Made by a program: the position numbers and the translations under genes. This document shows positions 48,049 through 60,355 of a DNA stretch of 64,000 bases, in pieces (the stretch's first letter is position 1; every line of letters starts with the position of its first letter). The DNA is from Paulownia fortunei (lineage: Eukaryota; Streptophyta; Magnoliopsida; Lamiales; Paulowniaceae), in contig CM033116.1 in the NCBI GenBank assembly GCA_019321725.1, forward strand, positions 8,884,841 to 8,948,840, in the 5' to 3' direction. Below the pieces are notes generated by a model, which was not told where the DNA came from, made no database searches, and saw nothing but the letters and a program-made list of their open reading frames with translations.

Positions 48049-49347
48049 TGAGTTGGTTTTATACCAATCATTCGAGTTCTTTTGATTTAATTATTTGGTT
48101 GTTTCAGGCAATTTATGTCTAACTTTATGCATTTTATTGTATTTTGTAAGAAATACTCCAAATTAGAAAAGACAGATTACAAAAAAAAAAAAAAGAGAAA
48201 AGGACAAAAGAAGGAGCTGCCAAAAAAATGCAGGTTGGCACCGTGGCGCCTGAACGAGGAACCGCAACATGAGTCTTTAAAATTGTCTAGAAGTTTAGCC
48301 TTCTCTTCAAGTGCTACGTTGCTCGAGCGAGATAGAATTTGGCATTGTGACGCCTGATTTTTCTCCAGTTAACTTGGCATGTGCTGGTGTCGCGGCAACG
48401 CTTAATGTCTTTTGTGCAAAAAGAGGGTTTTAAAACATGTTTTTTGGGAAAAGGTATAAATTAAAGATCTCGAACTCTTTCAAAAGACTTTTGGTATCTT
48501 GAAAACACAAGAAAATTGTGGGAGACAAAGCAAGGGTTCAAGAACACGATTAAGGCATCTATCATCTGAATAAAGAGAGGATTCTCATCTCTTGTTTATT
48601 GTATTCTTTATTTTATTTCCTGTGTATTTCATATGATGTATTAAAACTTGTCTTGGAGTTTTTCTACATTCGTTATGAAACTAAATTTTAGGTTCTAGGC
48701 TTTGATGGAACCGAAGTAGGATTCTATGTTTTGAATTATGATATTCCAAGTTCTTCAATTTGTTTGTATTGTCTTGATTTAATTTTGTCTTGATTAGTTG
48801 ATTAAAAATCTAAATTATTTGGCATATGAAACTTAGCGCTTGATAGAGGGAATTTTATGCATGGCTATAAGATAATATAATTTAAAAATTCATATAGGAG
48901 AGAGCCTTTAAAACCTTTGGAATCTTATTGAAGAATCCATTGAGCTTGGTAGGATTATAGTTTGGGATTTTTATAGAGATTCTAAATTATAACTCATAAT
49001 CACTTGCCACTCGAGAGATAGAATTGATTAATATAGGAATTCTTAATTTATAGATTATTGATTGAAATTGATAAATTAGATTGGTGAACTATGGTGAAAA
49101 TTAGATAAATCATGCCTATAAAATTATTTGCTTATTAAGTGTTCGATAAATAGCCTAAGTGACTTCTTTAGTTTAATTTTAGAATTTTTAGTTTGATTAA
49201 TTACAACTTTTTTTTGAATCATCTAAACAAAGTTATGACTATTATAATTATGTACTTAGTACATATTGGATATCAATCCCTGTGGATACTATATTATATT
49301 CACCATTCTTGACACCGTACACTTGTAGTGAGGAATTTCAATAAATA
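48049..49347 (+). repeat. 5' LTR of the truncated Gypsy element
   Basis: Starts TGAGTTGGTTTTATACCAAT, matching the LTR start family at 17257 and 26615, and ends before TTTTTGGCACCG. Its end is placed by the primer binding site because no second LTR exists. A GC-rich patch with GGCGCC-like motifs lies at 48236-48400. Confidence 0.65.
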
Positions 49348-49353
49348 TGTTTT

Positions 49354-49371
49354 TGGCACCGTTGCAAGGGA
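49354..49371 (+). promoter_or_regulatory. Primer binding site of the truncated Gypsy element
   Basis: TGGCACCGTTGCAAGGGA resembles the complement of the aspartate tRNA 3' end, with a few differences. Confidence 0.65.
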
Positions 49372-49475
49372 TTTATTTTCTTATTTGCATTAATATTTTT
49401 ACTAAGTAGTTTTAATTTTAATTTTGATATGTCTTTTTTATGCAATTATTTTGTTCGTTGTGTTTTGACAATTCA

Positions 49476-51120
49476 TGCAAAGAACTAAAAGTTTTAAATT
49501 ACTTCCCTTTCATCAAGAAATTAAGAGAAGTCTTTAGGTAATAAGGGCAGCAAGGAGAAATGAAGCTTGAGCAATGGAGAACAACAACAACAATGAGATT
49601 GAATTGACACCGCAATCACTGCCACAAAGATTGAACTGACCATTAATCAAAATTACTTTGGAATTGTGCGCCAACTGATCAATGTAAATAACTTCGAGCT
49701 GAAACCTACACTCATTAACATGGTGCAACAAAATTAGTTTGGAAGAAATGCATTGTATTATCATAACACTCACTTAGCCATATTATTGGAGATATGTGAC
49801 ATGATCAGAATAAGCAGGGTGTCAGGTGAAGCCATTGGACTCTGTTTATTTCCATTATCTCTCAAGACAAAGCAAGACTATAGCTCCAATCTTTTCCATT
49901 CTTGCTAAGCATTTCCCACCTAGCAAGGCTCTTCAACTGAAAAATAATATCTCAATTTAGGTACATAGATTTTGAATCGTTGTATGAGGCATGAGAGTGA
50001 TTTAAGGATATTTTGAGAAGAAGCCCATAATGGGCTGAATGATCAAATGAGGATAATCATAGATGTTGTAACAGGTGGTACGTTGATGTATAAGACTACA
50101 AGTGATGCTCATTTGCTGCTTGAATAGATGGCAACTAACAACTAATGGCTTTCTGAAAGATCATCCGTTAAGAAGGTAGTTGGTGTTCTTGAGTTAGATA
50201 CACAAATGACTCTTGCTAACAAGTTTGTGCAGTGTCCAATCAATTGCTAGTATAGACTACCAATGGGACACCGCAAGGAGTGGATACTACTACCTCATAA
50301 CATGTCATTAAATCCACAAGAGTCTAATGAGCAAGTAAATTTTTGTGAATAACCAAAACTTCAAGTATAGGGGCAATCAATTGCCAAATCACTTCCATTT
50401 GAAACTTCGCAACCATGAAAATCTACCTTATGGAAATAATAGAAATGTGCTTTAACCCATTTGGGCTACAACAATCCATCAAGTTCTAATACGCAAGAGG
50501 TGAGAAAAGAACATTTTTGGATGACGTGTTTTAACACTTTTATTGGTGAGGCAAGAGCTTGATTTAACTAAGCTTGATAGCATTGAGACTTAAATTGGAG
50601 CTAGCATCTAGTGTGGGAGCACATATAGTCTTTGGAAACCCATATAGGACAGTTAGCCACAACAACAAGTGCACTATAGAAGAATGAGAATTTTTCAAGT
50701 GATACTGAGGTCAATCTTAGGGAGTATTGCAAGAGATACAACTTAGGAGTGGTATTGAATAGAAGAATCCATAATTGAAGAAATCTACCACAAGTAGACC
50801 TCAAACTCCTGCACCAATCCAAATTTTAAAGGTGGAGCAATCAAAAGAAGGGGGAATTTAGAATGATGAACAAACAAGGGCTGAGAAATCTAAATCTAAT
50901 TCTAACCCTAAAAATCCTTCTAATTGTAATATTACCCTTTTATTTTCTCAAAGATTCCAAAAGAAAAGTTAGATGCTCCATTTATAAAATTTTAAATATC
51001 TTTAAAAAAATTCACATTAATATCCATTTTGTAGATGCTTTGGAACAACTGTCGAATTATGCAAAGTTCATGAAGGATATGATATCAAAGAAGAGAAAAA
51101 TGATGGACTTTGAGACTTGA
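49476..51120 (+). pseudogene. Athila-like gag remnant
   Basis: The ATG at 49476 gives MQRTKSFKLLPFHQEIKRSL and a stop, parallel to the gag start at 19748. Later fragments parallel the same protein: NFELKPT, a VSGEAIGLCLFPL-like piece near 49830, VVTGGTLMYKT-like sequence near 50070, and VVGVLELD near 50180. The linker includes the open stretch 50863-51117, similar to 21400-21500. Many stops and shifts. Confidence 0.65.
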
Positions 51121-51149
51121 TTATAGAGGAATATCAGTCATAAAAAGCT

Positions 51150-52785
51150 ACCTCAAAATTTAAAAGATCCAAGGAGTTTTATTATTCCATGCATTGCAGG
51201 AAGTTCTTTCTTTGATAAAGTATTTTTTGATCTTGGGGCAAGTAATAACTTAAAACGACTTTATGTTTTCAAGAAATTAGGATTGGGAGAAGTAAAGTCA
51301 TCCACCATTACCTTGTAATTAGCATATAGGTCTCTTACCTATCCAAAATGAGTTATTGAAGATGTCTTAGTAAATGTGAACAAATTCATATTTCCAGCAA
51401 ATTTTATGGTACTTGACATGGAAGAAGACAAAAAAAGTTATTTGATACTTTGATGGCTATTCCTTGCTACCGGTAGAGCGTTGATTGATGTGCAACATGT
51501 AAAGTTAACTTTGAGAGTCAACAATGACCAAGTGTTGTTCAACATCTATCGAGCCATGAAGTTTTATATGGAGCCCAACACGTGCCATTGAATTGAAGTG
51601 TTGGAGCATTGCATGCATACCCACATTATCAAGCAATCACTCATAGACCCTTTGGAAAGATGTCTGTTCATTCCATGATGCAAGGTATAGATTACTTGAT
51701 TGATGATGAGGATTTGGTACATTATTTACTTTCTCTTGATGCGTTGCAGGCCGAAATGATGAATAAAAGTTTTTTTGGAGAAATTGGGAGATGTAGTCAC
51801 TAAGGAGGCACCAAAACCAATTCCGCACTTGAAGGAACTTAGTGAACACCTCTTGTATGCATTTTTGGGAGAGAATGACATATATCCAATAATAGTTTCT
51901 GCCTCTTTATCTCCTTTAAAATTGGATAAATTACTTCATGTCTTGAGAAAGCATAAGTCTGCTTTAGGATGGTCCATTTTTTATTTGAAAGGCATTAGTC
52001 CTTCTATTATGATGCATAAAATTTCAATAGAAGTATCTTACAAACCTTTAATTGAGCATCAAAGACATTTAAATCCTGCTATAAAGGAGGTTGTATGAGC
52101 TGAATGTTTAAAATGGCTTAAGGCATGGATTATTTATGCAATTTTAGATAGTTTTTGAGTGAGTTCTGTACAAGTTGTTCCAAAGAAAGGGGTATGATTA
52201 TGGTTAAGAATGGCAACAATAAGCTTATCTCTACTAGGATAGTAATTGGTTGGCAAGTGTGTAATGACTATAGGAAATTGAATAAGGCTATCCGTAAGGA
52301 TCATTTCCCCTTTCTCTTTATTGACTAGATGTTAGATTGATTAGCGAGGTACCAGTATTACTATTTTCTTTATAGTTAATAGGATATAACCAAATTTCCA
52401 TTGTCCTTGAAGACCAAGAGAAAATGACGTTTATTTGTCCATACAGTATCTTTGTTTTTCATATGATGCCTTTTGGGTTGTGTAATGCTCTTTTCACTTT
52501 TTTGAGATGTACGATGGCCATTTTCCATGACATGGTGGAAGAAATCATGGAGATTTTTATGGATGATTTCTCTATTTTGGGCTCTTCTTTTGAACATTGT
52601 CTGCATAATTCGTTTCTTATTTTGTAGGTATACGAGGAGACTAACTTAGTCCTCAATTGAAAAAAATATCATTTTGTGGTGAAAAAATGCATAATCCTTG
52701 GTCATCATGTATCTTCTATCGGACTTCAGGTGGATGGTGCAAAGAAAGTTTCCATTGAAAGACTTCTACCACTAATTAATGTTAG
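51150..52785 (+). pseudogene. Gypsy protease and reverse transcriptase remnant
   Basis: The protease keeps FFDLGASNN near 51225-51250, a more conserved active site than in the 17257 copy. VHSMMQGIDYLIDDEDLVHYLL and, from 51775, LKELSEHLLYAFLGEND, SALGWSIFYLKGISPS and HQRHLNPAIKEVV lead into the reverse transcriptase. SVQVVPKKG, FGLCNALFTF and IFMDDFSILGSSF follow in changing frames. The remnant stops near 52785 within the palm-to-thumb part. Confidence 0.75.
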
Positions 52786-53080
52786 GTGGGAGTATCATTT
52801 ACCATAATACTGATGAGTGCCAATGTTATCTTCTTAATCTTGAGATGCAATCTCTCTTTTTTTTTCCTTGATGAGTCTCAACATCAGCATGATGGTCGAG
52901 GGAGATGATTATCACGGCAATCCTCGACGTGCTGGGTTACAACTCTTGTTACATTTCTCATAGAGAGTTTTTGGTAAAATTAGTAGGGCTTTTTGAGTGA
53001 TCTGCATTAACGTCGTTCCAACTAGTGATCCTTCAATTGAGGTTCCTTTCTCCTAAAAGACTAGGATTCTACTGAGTTAG
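52786..53080. other. Spacer, nothing recognised
   Basis: Unique-looking sequence between the truncated Gypsy element and the minisatellite. Confidence 0.4.
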
Positions 53081-53348
53081 AAGTTCTTAAGGCCGCTGGG
53101 GTAAAAGCTCTTAAGGCCACTGGGGCAGAAGCTCTTAAGGCTACTGGAATAGAAGCTCTTGAGGTGTTGGGGCTCGAGCTCCTAAGACCACGGGGATGAA
53201 CATTTCTTAAGGCCATGGGGATGAATGTTTCTTAAGGCCATGGGGATGGATGTTTCTTGAGGCCATAGGGATCGATGTTTCCTGAGGTACTAGGGCACAA
53301 GTTCTTGAGGCTACGGGGATGAACACTTTTAAGGTTGCTGGGGTGCGA
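53081..53348. repeat. 24-bp minisatellite, block 1
   Basis: About eleven imperfect copies of a 22-25-bp unit close to AAGCTCTTAAGGCCACTGGG plus four more bases. The first four copies are 24 bp each. On the plus strand they read as an eight-residue repeat of the type ALKATGAE; later copies drift in length and break the frame. Block 2 continues after the solo LTR at 53349-53825. Confidence 0.8.
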
Positions 53349-53825
53349 TGTCACGAACTTATATCCCCAATTAAATACCGTGTGGCCTTAGCTATTTCAA
53401 TTGCCCCTAACAGTAGCTAAGTCAGCCTCACTCGAAAGTGTTGTGTGTGAAGAAGTATTAGAACGAAAGCTAGAAACTCACAAGAGAGCTTGACAGAAAA
53501 CACTTCACTTAAACTTGATTCTCAACTGGGTTGGTTACAAATAAAGACCCTATACCTATTTATACTACTCCACCTCTCAAATGGATGGTGGAGATTGATT
53601 TAATCCAATGATTGTGAGAAATCTCTAGAGTTCTCCAGGAATATTCTAAGAATATGCTATTAGATATTTAAAGAAGAGTTTCCAAAAACTTCCTACTCTT
53701 CCCTACACATCTCCACATATTTTTACATCAAATTTATTATATAAGGGCATAATAAATTAGGTTAGTGAGCCTTTAAGCCCAAAATGTTGCATGTGACTTG
53801 AGCCCGAAATTGGAGAGCCATTACA
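53349..53825 (-). mobile_element. Solo LTR inserted in the minisatellite
   Basis: On the plus strand it starts TGTCACGAACTTATATCC and ends GAGAGCCATTACA, so TG and CA termini. The flanks GCGA and GCAA fit a short target duplication with one change, and joining them recovers the minisatellite motif GGGGTGCAAGCTC seen at 54183. A minus-strand TATA box (TATAAATA, about 53560) gives its orientation. No internal element sequence adjoins it. The parent family is not identified. Confidence 0.6.
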
Positions 53826-54235
53826 GCAAGCTCTTGAAGCCAAGCGGATGGACACTCCTGAGGTCGCTGGGGCATGAGCTCTTAAAGCCGTGAGAATAGA
53901 TGCACCTAACTCCTGAGGTCACATGACGGACACTCTATAGGCTATTGGGGAACGAGCTCTAAAGGCCATGAGGATCGACACTCCTAACTCCTGAAGTCGT
54001 AGGGATAAATATTCCTAAGGCCATTGGGGCACGAGCTCCTAAGGCCACGAGAATGGACACTCCTGACTCGTGAAACCGTAGGGATAGATGCTCATATGGC
54101 CATTGGAGCTTGAGCTCTTAAAGTCACAAGGATAGGTGCTCCTACTCCTGAGGCTGCGGAGATGGACATTCCTGAGGCCGTTGGGGTGCAAGCTCCTAAG
54201 GCTGTGAGAATGGACACTTTTGTGGCCATTTTATC
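53826..54235. repeat. 24-bp minisatellite, block 2
   Basis: Further degenerate copies of the block 1 unit, with motifs such as GAGCTCCTAAGGCCAC and GGACACTCCTGAGG alternating. The unit length varies from about 22 to 30 bases. Confidence 0.75.
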
Positions 54236-54714
54236 TTGAGAAGCACTTTGGGTGTTAGATTTTCTAGGTGTGGCTCTAGTCTGTATTCTCATCGTCATTG
54301 CAGGGTTCTCGTAGACATCACCAAAATGATATGGAAAGGTTTCAAGTCTTTGAGAGTCAACTCTTCTCGAGGTATCAACTATTAAACGAGCTCTTGCTTG
54401 TGAAACAAACAAGCCGTTAGGTGTGCTGGGATTGTCTCGGCAAAACCATCTGATGCTCAAGTTAAAACTAGAGCATAGAATATAGGTAAATAACATAAAA
54501 TTATAAATACCAAATGAAAATGACTTACCTCAAAATGATGGGAATGAGAGGCATTTATAATTATTTTCATGGGGGTTACGTTCCAGTATAGTATGTTGCA
54601 TAGATCATCAAGGCCTTCTAAACCATGGGTTTGGACCAACCTTATTGGTCTCTTTAGATATAGTCTTTGAGCCTCTACAATATTAGGCCTATAAGAACCC
54701 AACAACAAATACAT
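54236..54714 (-). pseudogene. Unrecognised minus-strand coding-like stretch beside the minisatellite
   Basis: Two overlapping minus-strand frames (54714-54457 and 54496-54092) give protein-like sequence, including DNPSTPNGLFVSQARARL and FPYHFGDVYENPAM. The second runs into the minisatellite, where it reads Ala-rich repeats (APILVTLRAQAPMA). The base composition is richer in G and C than the neighbours. I do not recognise a family. It could be part of an unclassified transposon or a gene remnant. Confidence 0.3.
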
Positions 54715-54851
54715 TTAGTTTACATCTTGTGGCTTACTTGGATAAATTAAAAGGAAGCTATATTTCAAAATAAATCTATAAATCATTGGCTAATATGGAA
54801 AAAATATATTGTGATTGAATCTGTTGCCCAATTTTTACTTAAAATCTTTAG

Positions 54852-55639
54852 TGTTGTGTGAAGTGTAGTAACATCTATTTGAAACACGCAACGAAAATGT
54901 AAATAACATAAGAATTTTTAACGTGCTTAGGATATAAATTTCCTATTGTACGAGGCTACAATCCACTAATTAGTATCTTTTACAAAATACAACATATGGA
55001 ATTAAATCAATTTAAAAACTCCATCTACAAGTGAAGATTATTCTTTGTATTCCACTAATTAGTTGTTTTTACGAGTTTTCATTGATTTTAATTAGCACTA
55101 TTGGACTCCCTCCAACTTTGAACTCATTCAGATGGTTGATGTGGTCATCTCCCGAAGACCTTTCGCCTTATTCTCCTAAAATATGTATATGAGTATGCTT
55201 TCCTCAAACTTGATTCACTCTTATTACACTACACATTTCATCCACTAATTTTTTTCAATATTCAGATGTGTTATATATGCAACACGTTTATTCCAATCCA
55301 AATCCTTGAAATTGAATCTTGATTGTTGCATATCTGAAAATAATTTATTCATTGATTTGTTGTCTTATCAATAAGATCCTGTAATTCTTGTTCTTTCTTT
55401 ATCAAGATAAATCAAGAATATTTTTATTTTCAGCACATTTAATACACATGTGATTTAATAGAATACTTAAAATAAATATTTCCAAAATCTCTAAATTATG
55501 AAAAATTGCTCGAATTAATTATAATTAATTAATCAAATTTTGTTCTGACAATATTACAATATATATGTCTTACAATATTTCTTGCAACACCTATCTATTT
55601 TCCAAGAAGTCAGTTTCCAAAAATATCAATTTTCTAACA
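54852..55639 (-). mobile_element. Candidate solo Copia LTR
   Basis: It runs from TGTTGTGTGAAGTG to TTTTCTAACA on the plus strand. CACGCAACGAAAATG followed by a TTTTTAACGTG segment resembles the transcript-start side of plant Copia LTRs in reverse. A clear target duplication is not seen, so the ends are uncertain. Confidence 0.35.
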
Positions 55640-55882
55640 TTAATATCTTGTATTCTGCAACAATCATGAGCTTACTAAGAATTCTGGCAATACTACCAAC
55701 AATTTCAGAGAAATGTGGGTTATTAAAGAGGGCTTAATCAACATATGTTTCTTTTTCACTGTCTTAGCAGGAAAACACCTCTGCACTATGCCATGAAAAC
55801 ACTGCTGGAAGAATGCTGGATGAGCTTAACTTAGTTCAAGCAAGTGAAGCTTGCTATTTTTCAATAGAGAAATAGATAGAGC
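55640..55882 (+). pseudogene. RNase H-like coding remnant, part before insertion
   Basis: The last bases before the TNT1-like element read LLFFNREIDR, and the sequence resumes after it at 60789 with VADILAKTAALKR. Together they match the end of an RNase H domain of the plant RVT_3 or LINE type, where R-E-x-x-R-x-A-D-x-L-A-K is typical. Upstream frames are broken and I cannot define a start. It may be a LINE remnant or a former host gene. Confidence 0.4.
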
Positions 55883-56312
55883 TATTGGGAAATTATGAAA
55901 ATTGTCGATAAATTAGATGAGTGAGAATGCGAAATAACAACGAAAATAATACACACAAAATTTGATAACAAAGTTTGGCCAATTGTGCCTACTTTTCTAG
56001 ACCTACTGCAGATCGTTTTACTAAAGGGAAAAAATATACAAAGTGTTTACAATACTTAAAACTCACAACCCACACAAAAAATTTTCTTCACAAAATTCTT
56101 TCACAAGCTTTCTCTTAAGCTTGTCTCTCAAACTCTCTCTAATTATCTAATTTTGGGATGCTACAAATGAGATATATAGGGTTTATATAGATTTCAAAAA
56201 ATATGGGTTGGTGAAATTTATGTAAGAAATTAGGTTAGATACCTTAATTGACAATTGCCTAATTTAGGCACCCTTCATTTTTAACCAAAAAATGTTTGGC
56301 CATTTCTTAACA
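55883..56312 (-). repeat. 3' LTR of the TNT1-like element
   Basis: A partner of 60356-60788. Its outer end is mutated (TATTGGG in place of TGTTGAG on the plus strand). The adjoining minus-strand purine tract AAGTGGGATAT is the plus-strand primer. Confidence 0.9.
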
Positions 56313-56359
56313 ATATCCCACTTGAAGACTGATTTTAATCTGTCTTCACACCTCGATCT

Positions 56360-57250
56360 ATGCAGCAAATCACTTTTTCAGTCTTGTTACTCTTGAACAC
56401 AATTTCAGTTTGTTGATAGCCACCATTTTTATCAACATATCTGCTGGATTCTTACTTTCTTGGATCTTCTTCAGTATTAGCACTTCATCTTCTAATAAAG
56501 ATATGATAAAGTGATAACGAAGTCCAATATGCTTGGTCATGGAATAAAATGTTGAATTTTTCGCCAAATGTATCGTACTCTAACTATCACTGTATGGAAC
56601 ATTCTTCTTCTATTTGAATCTCAACTCAGTTAACAAACTTTGAAACTATATCATCTCTTTACTGACTTCAGTTACTGCTATATATTCAGCCTCTATAGTG
56701 GATAGAGTGACAATATTTTATAACTATGGCATCCATCTAATAGTTGTAATTCCAACAATAAATATATAACCGGTGGTGCTTTTTCGATGATCGACTTCAC
56801 CTCCAAAATCTGTATCTATGTAGCCTTATACTTTTAACTCTCATTTTCCAAAGTACAAATATTTATCTACGGTGCCTCATAGATACCTCAAAATCCACTT
56901 GATTGCTTTCCAATAATCTTTTTCTAGATTTGACATAAACCCACTACATGGCCAATGTGTGGTCTCGTACATACCATTGAGTACATCAAACTTCCAATAT
57001 CTGAGGCATAAGGAACCTTAGCCATGAATTCTCTCTCTTCCTCCATCTGAGGGGACTGATCCTTGGATAGGCGAAAGTGACTAGTCAAGGGTGTGCTGAA
57101 TGGCTTGGCATTGCCCATGTTGAATCTCTGCAAAACACGGTTGATGTACTCTGCCTGAGATAACTGCAAAAACCCTCTCTGTCTTTGTCTTGTAATTTGT
57201 ATTCCAAAAATCTTCTTTGCTGGACCCAAGTCCTTCATGTCAAACTCCTT
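56360..57250 (-). pseudogene. Copia RNase H and RT connection remnant
   Basis: On the minus strand 57256-56924 reads EFDMKDLGPAKKIFGIQI and then YINRVLQRFNM and VPYASDIGSLMYSMVCTRP, the end of the reverse transcriptase. RNase H follows in broken frames and ends at 56567-56370 with FYSMTKHIGLRYHFI and SKNPADMLIKMV. The RNase H would remove RNA from the replication intermediate. Stops around 56700-56900 disable it. Confidence 0.8.
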
Positions 57251-58444
57251 TGACAATTGCTACTTCAAACTTCTGATATCATCCATATTTGAACCTACTA
57301 TCAATATGTCATCGATATATAGTAGTAAAATGATATACCTGGAGCTATATCTTTTGAAGTAGTAACAGTGGTCGGCATTACACTTCTGGAAACCTTCCAT
57401 GTGCATGAAGCCATCAAATTTACTATACCACTGTCTTGGGGCTTGTTTCAGGCCTTACAAGCTCTTCTTAAGTTTGCACACCATGTTCTCATTCCCTGTT
57501 TCTGAGAAACCTTCTAGCTGGTGCATGTATATCTCCTCATCCAAGTCTCCGTGAAGGAATGCAGTTTTCACGTCCAACTGTTCAAGATGAAGATCTTCAC
57601 TGGCAACAATACTCAATACTGTTTTGATGGTATTGAGCTTCACAATGGGAGAAAAAATATCGGTGTAGTCAACTCCTTCATTCTGCTGGAATACTTTGAC
57701 AACTAGTTGAGTTTTGTATCTCTTGGAACCATTATACTCCTTTTTCACCCGGTACACCCATTTATCATGAAGTGTTTTCTTCCCTATAGGTAGTTCAACT
57801 AATTCCCATGTCTGGTTGGAGATTAGAGACTTCATCTCTTCTTTCATGGAAAACTCCCACTTGTTGGCATCTTCAGTCTGACAAATTTCATCATAGCATT
57901 CAGGCTCCCCTCTATCAGTCAACAATAGATAGTTCATGTATCTTTTATTAGGCACAGGAGGTCGAGAAGACCTTCTCAATTCAGGAGCTGGAGTAGGAGG
58001 TTGCAGTGTGTTGGACTGTTGTGCACTGCTCTGTCTAACGAGTTCCTTTAGTTGAGGACTTGCTACAATCAGCTCCATCACAGGACTATTTGGGACATCG
58101 TCAGCATTTATATTTGCAAATATTGGCTCACTCTGCACTGAGTCGTTGGAGTCTGTTTTATACATGCTTTTGTACATCACCCTTTCATCGAAAATCACAT
58201 TTTTGCTACAGATCACATTCTTATTTTCGTCATCACAAATGTGGTAGCCAAACTCATCCTCGCCATAGATGATGAATGTGCATTTCTTGGATTTGGGATC
58301 AAGCTTATTCTTGCCTTGATTACTAACATGCACATATGCTACACAATAAAAAACTTTTAGATGTGATAGTTTTACCTCTTTTTTGTTCCATACCTTCTCT
58401 GGGATTCTGTAATCCAATAGAACTGATGGGCCTTGGTTGATCAA
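57251..58444 (-). pseudogene. Copia integrase C-terminus and reverse transcriptase remnant
   Basis: The longest open minus-strand stretch, 329 codons from 58444 to 57455, covers the integrase tail (VWNKKEVKLSHLKVFYC, a basic ELRRSSRPPVPNKRY) and the reverse transcriptase start (NQTWELVELP, DKWVYRVKKEY, LEQLDVKTAFLHGDLDEEI). It ends where the frame changes near 57455. The catalytic box reads YIDDILIVG near 57320. Apart from the break and a stop, the domain order is normal. Confidence 0.85.
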
Positions 58445-59210
58445 GTAAGCTACTGTGTTGACTGCTTCTGCCCAAAACTATTTCGGTAGACCTAACTGTA
58501 TACGAATGCTTCTGGCTCTTTCTGTCAACGTTCGGTTCATACACTCACCTATACCATTATGTTGAGGCGTACCCAACATGGATCTCTCCATTCTGATCTC
58601 GTGCTCATAGTAGAGCTTTTTGAATCTGGTGTCTTTATATTCACCACCATTGTCGATTCTGAACTTTTTAATCTTCAGACCTGTCTCATTTTCAACCATA
58701 GCTTTCCATCTCCTGAAAGCCTCAAACACTTCAGACTTATGCTTTAGAAAATAAACACATACCTTTCGAGAGTGATCATCGATGAAAGTTACGAAATAGT
58801 ATTTTCCACTAATGGATGAGACAGTCGTTGGTCCCTAAACATCAGAGTGAACGAGCTCTAACCTTTTCTTCTTTGGGGTTCTGCTACTTGTTTGAAAGTT
58901 GACCCTCTTCTGCTTTCCAATTATGTAATCTTCGCACATGTCTATCTCAACTGACTATAGACATGGAAGTTTTCCCCTTGAGTGCATAATCTTCATCCCC
59001 TTTTCACTTATGTGGCCTAGCCTCTGGTGCCATATATTTGGAGTTTCATTGTCTGCTACAACTGCAATAGAACAGCGTGCATATGATGTTATGTAAAGAG
59101 TACCACTCTTCTTGCCTCGAGCAACCGTCATTGTGCCTTTTGAAATCTTCCAGTCATCACCATAGAAGACTTTGGTGTAGTCTTTTCTAGCTAACTGCCC
59201 TACTGAGATT
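58445..59210 (-). pseudogene. Copia integrase core remnant
   Basis: The minus strand at 58729-58478 reads FRRWKAMVENETGLKIKK, then FRIDNGGEY (second catalytic aspartate) and GTPQHNGIGECMNRTL, in which the catalytic glutamate position is kept (GECMNR for the usual AERMNR). Upstream are the first aspartate region near 58780-58860 and the GAG-pre-integrase RLGH region near 59000-59030. Stops at 58840 and 58480 interrupt it. Confidence 0.75.
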
Positions 59211-59480
59211 AAGTTTTTTTCTCAGGTCAAGGATATGTCTGACATCCTCAGCTCCGAAATAGATCCGTTCAACTTAATCTTCACTACACCTCTGCTAACA
59301 ATAGCACATGGTTGATCATCATCAAGATATACCTTTCCAAGATTTTTGAGGACATACCTCTCGAAAAATTCTTTCTGCAAAGTAGCATGGAATGATGCTC
59401 TAGAGTATAACACCCAAGACTCCTCCTTGCTCTCTAAAGAGCATATCAACGCATCATCTCCTATTGAGATGGAAGCAACA
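59211..59480 (-). pseudogene. Copia protease remnant with lost catalytic triplet
   Basis: The minus strand at 59449-59222 reads SWVLYSRASFHAT, where related elements have VLDSGASFHAT. The catalytic aspartate is tyrosine and the glycine is arginine, so the enzyme is dead. GVVKIKLNGS and LRMSDI follow, as expected. Confidence 0.8.
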
Positions 59481-60340
59481 TTTACCTCTGTCTTCGCCTC
59501 CTAGTCTTTCGATGCATTCTTGCATTGATTTTTGTAGTGTCCGGTCTTCCCGCAGTTCCAACACTTAATGGTTTTCAAGCTATGAGAATTACTAAGATTC
59601 CTGGATTTGGATCTTCTATCCTTTGATCTACCTCACTAGTTCGATCTGTCACATCCATTCCCTCTGCTTGAATCTATTCATCTTCACTCTGTATGCAAAA
59701 CTGAAGAGGTTGATGATTCGCCCAACTCTCTTCGTCGGATCTCTTTACTGAGAACCAGATCACGAACATCGTCAAATTTTAACTTATTACTTCCTGACAA
59801 GTTACTCACAGCCATGACAGTAGCATTCTAGCTTTTTGGTAGAGAAGACAAAAGTATCAATGCTCGTACTTTTTCATTGAATTCAATTCCAACTAAACTC
59901 AATTAGGTTGTGGTTTTGTTAAGTTCATTGAAATGTTGAGTTATCGATGCGCCTTTCGTCATCCGCAAATTGAATAAAGCCTCATCAAGTGAACTTTATT
60001 TAAGGTCGATGGCTTCTCATATATACTGGAGAGAGCCATCATAAGACCCGCCATGGTCTTTTCCTTTGTTATGTTGAAATAACATTGCGAGATAATGTCA
60101 ACCGAATAACTCCAAGGGCTTATTTGTTGAGAAGATTCCAGTCTTCATCCTTCATAGCCTCTGGTTTCTTCCCTGAGAGAAGTTGATACAAGCTTCTTTG
60201 ATACAGATAATCCTCTATCTGCATTTTTTAGAATCCAAAATCTGCGCAATCGAATTTCTCGAGTTTCACATTCCCTTCATCTGTGACCATCGCTCCCACT
60301 CGAATCTGACTTTCTCTGGATTATTTTTGACTATTCCTGG
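59481..60340 (-). pseudogene. Copia gag remnant
   Basis: Minus-strand frames show KPEAMKDEDWNLLNK near 60130, then ITQHFNELN, ILLSSLPKS and FDDVRDLVLSKEIRRREL, a regular Copia gag. The zinc knuckle near 59525-59565 is present in degenerate form (C-W-N-C-G-K type). Several stops break it. Confidence 0.75.
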
Positions 60341-60342
60341 AG

Positions 60343-60354
60343 CTCTGATACCAG
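60343..60354 (-). promoter_or_regulatory. Primer binding site of the TNT1-like element
   Basis: The minus strand reads TGGTATCAGAGC just after the 5' LTR end CTCAACA. This is the standard site for the initiator methionine tRNA in Copia elements. Confidence 0.9.
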
Positions 60355-60355
60355 T

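Larger units (their letters stand above)
48049..52785 (+). mobile_element. Athila-like Gypsy element, 3'-truncated in reverse transcriptase
   Basis: A 5' LTR (48049-49347), a primer binding site, gag, protease and reverse transcriptase remnants occur in Gypsy order and resemble the element at 17257. Similarity ends near 52785, a little after the IFMDDF box, so RNase H, integrase and the 3' LTR are missing. Stops and frameshifts are frequent throughout, more so than in the 17257 copy. Confidence 0.75.

Noticed and set aside
53041..54235. CRISPR-like array
   Set aside because: The units are directly adjacent and degenerate with no unique spacers, and the window is plant DNA.
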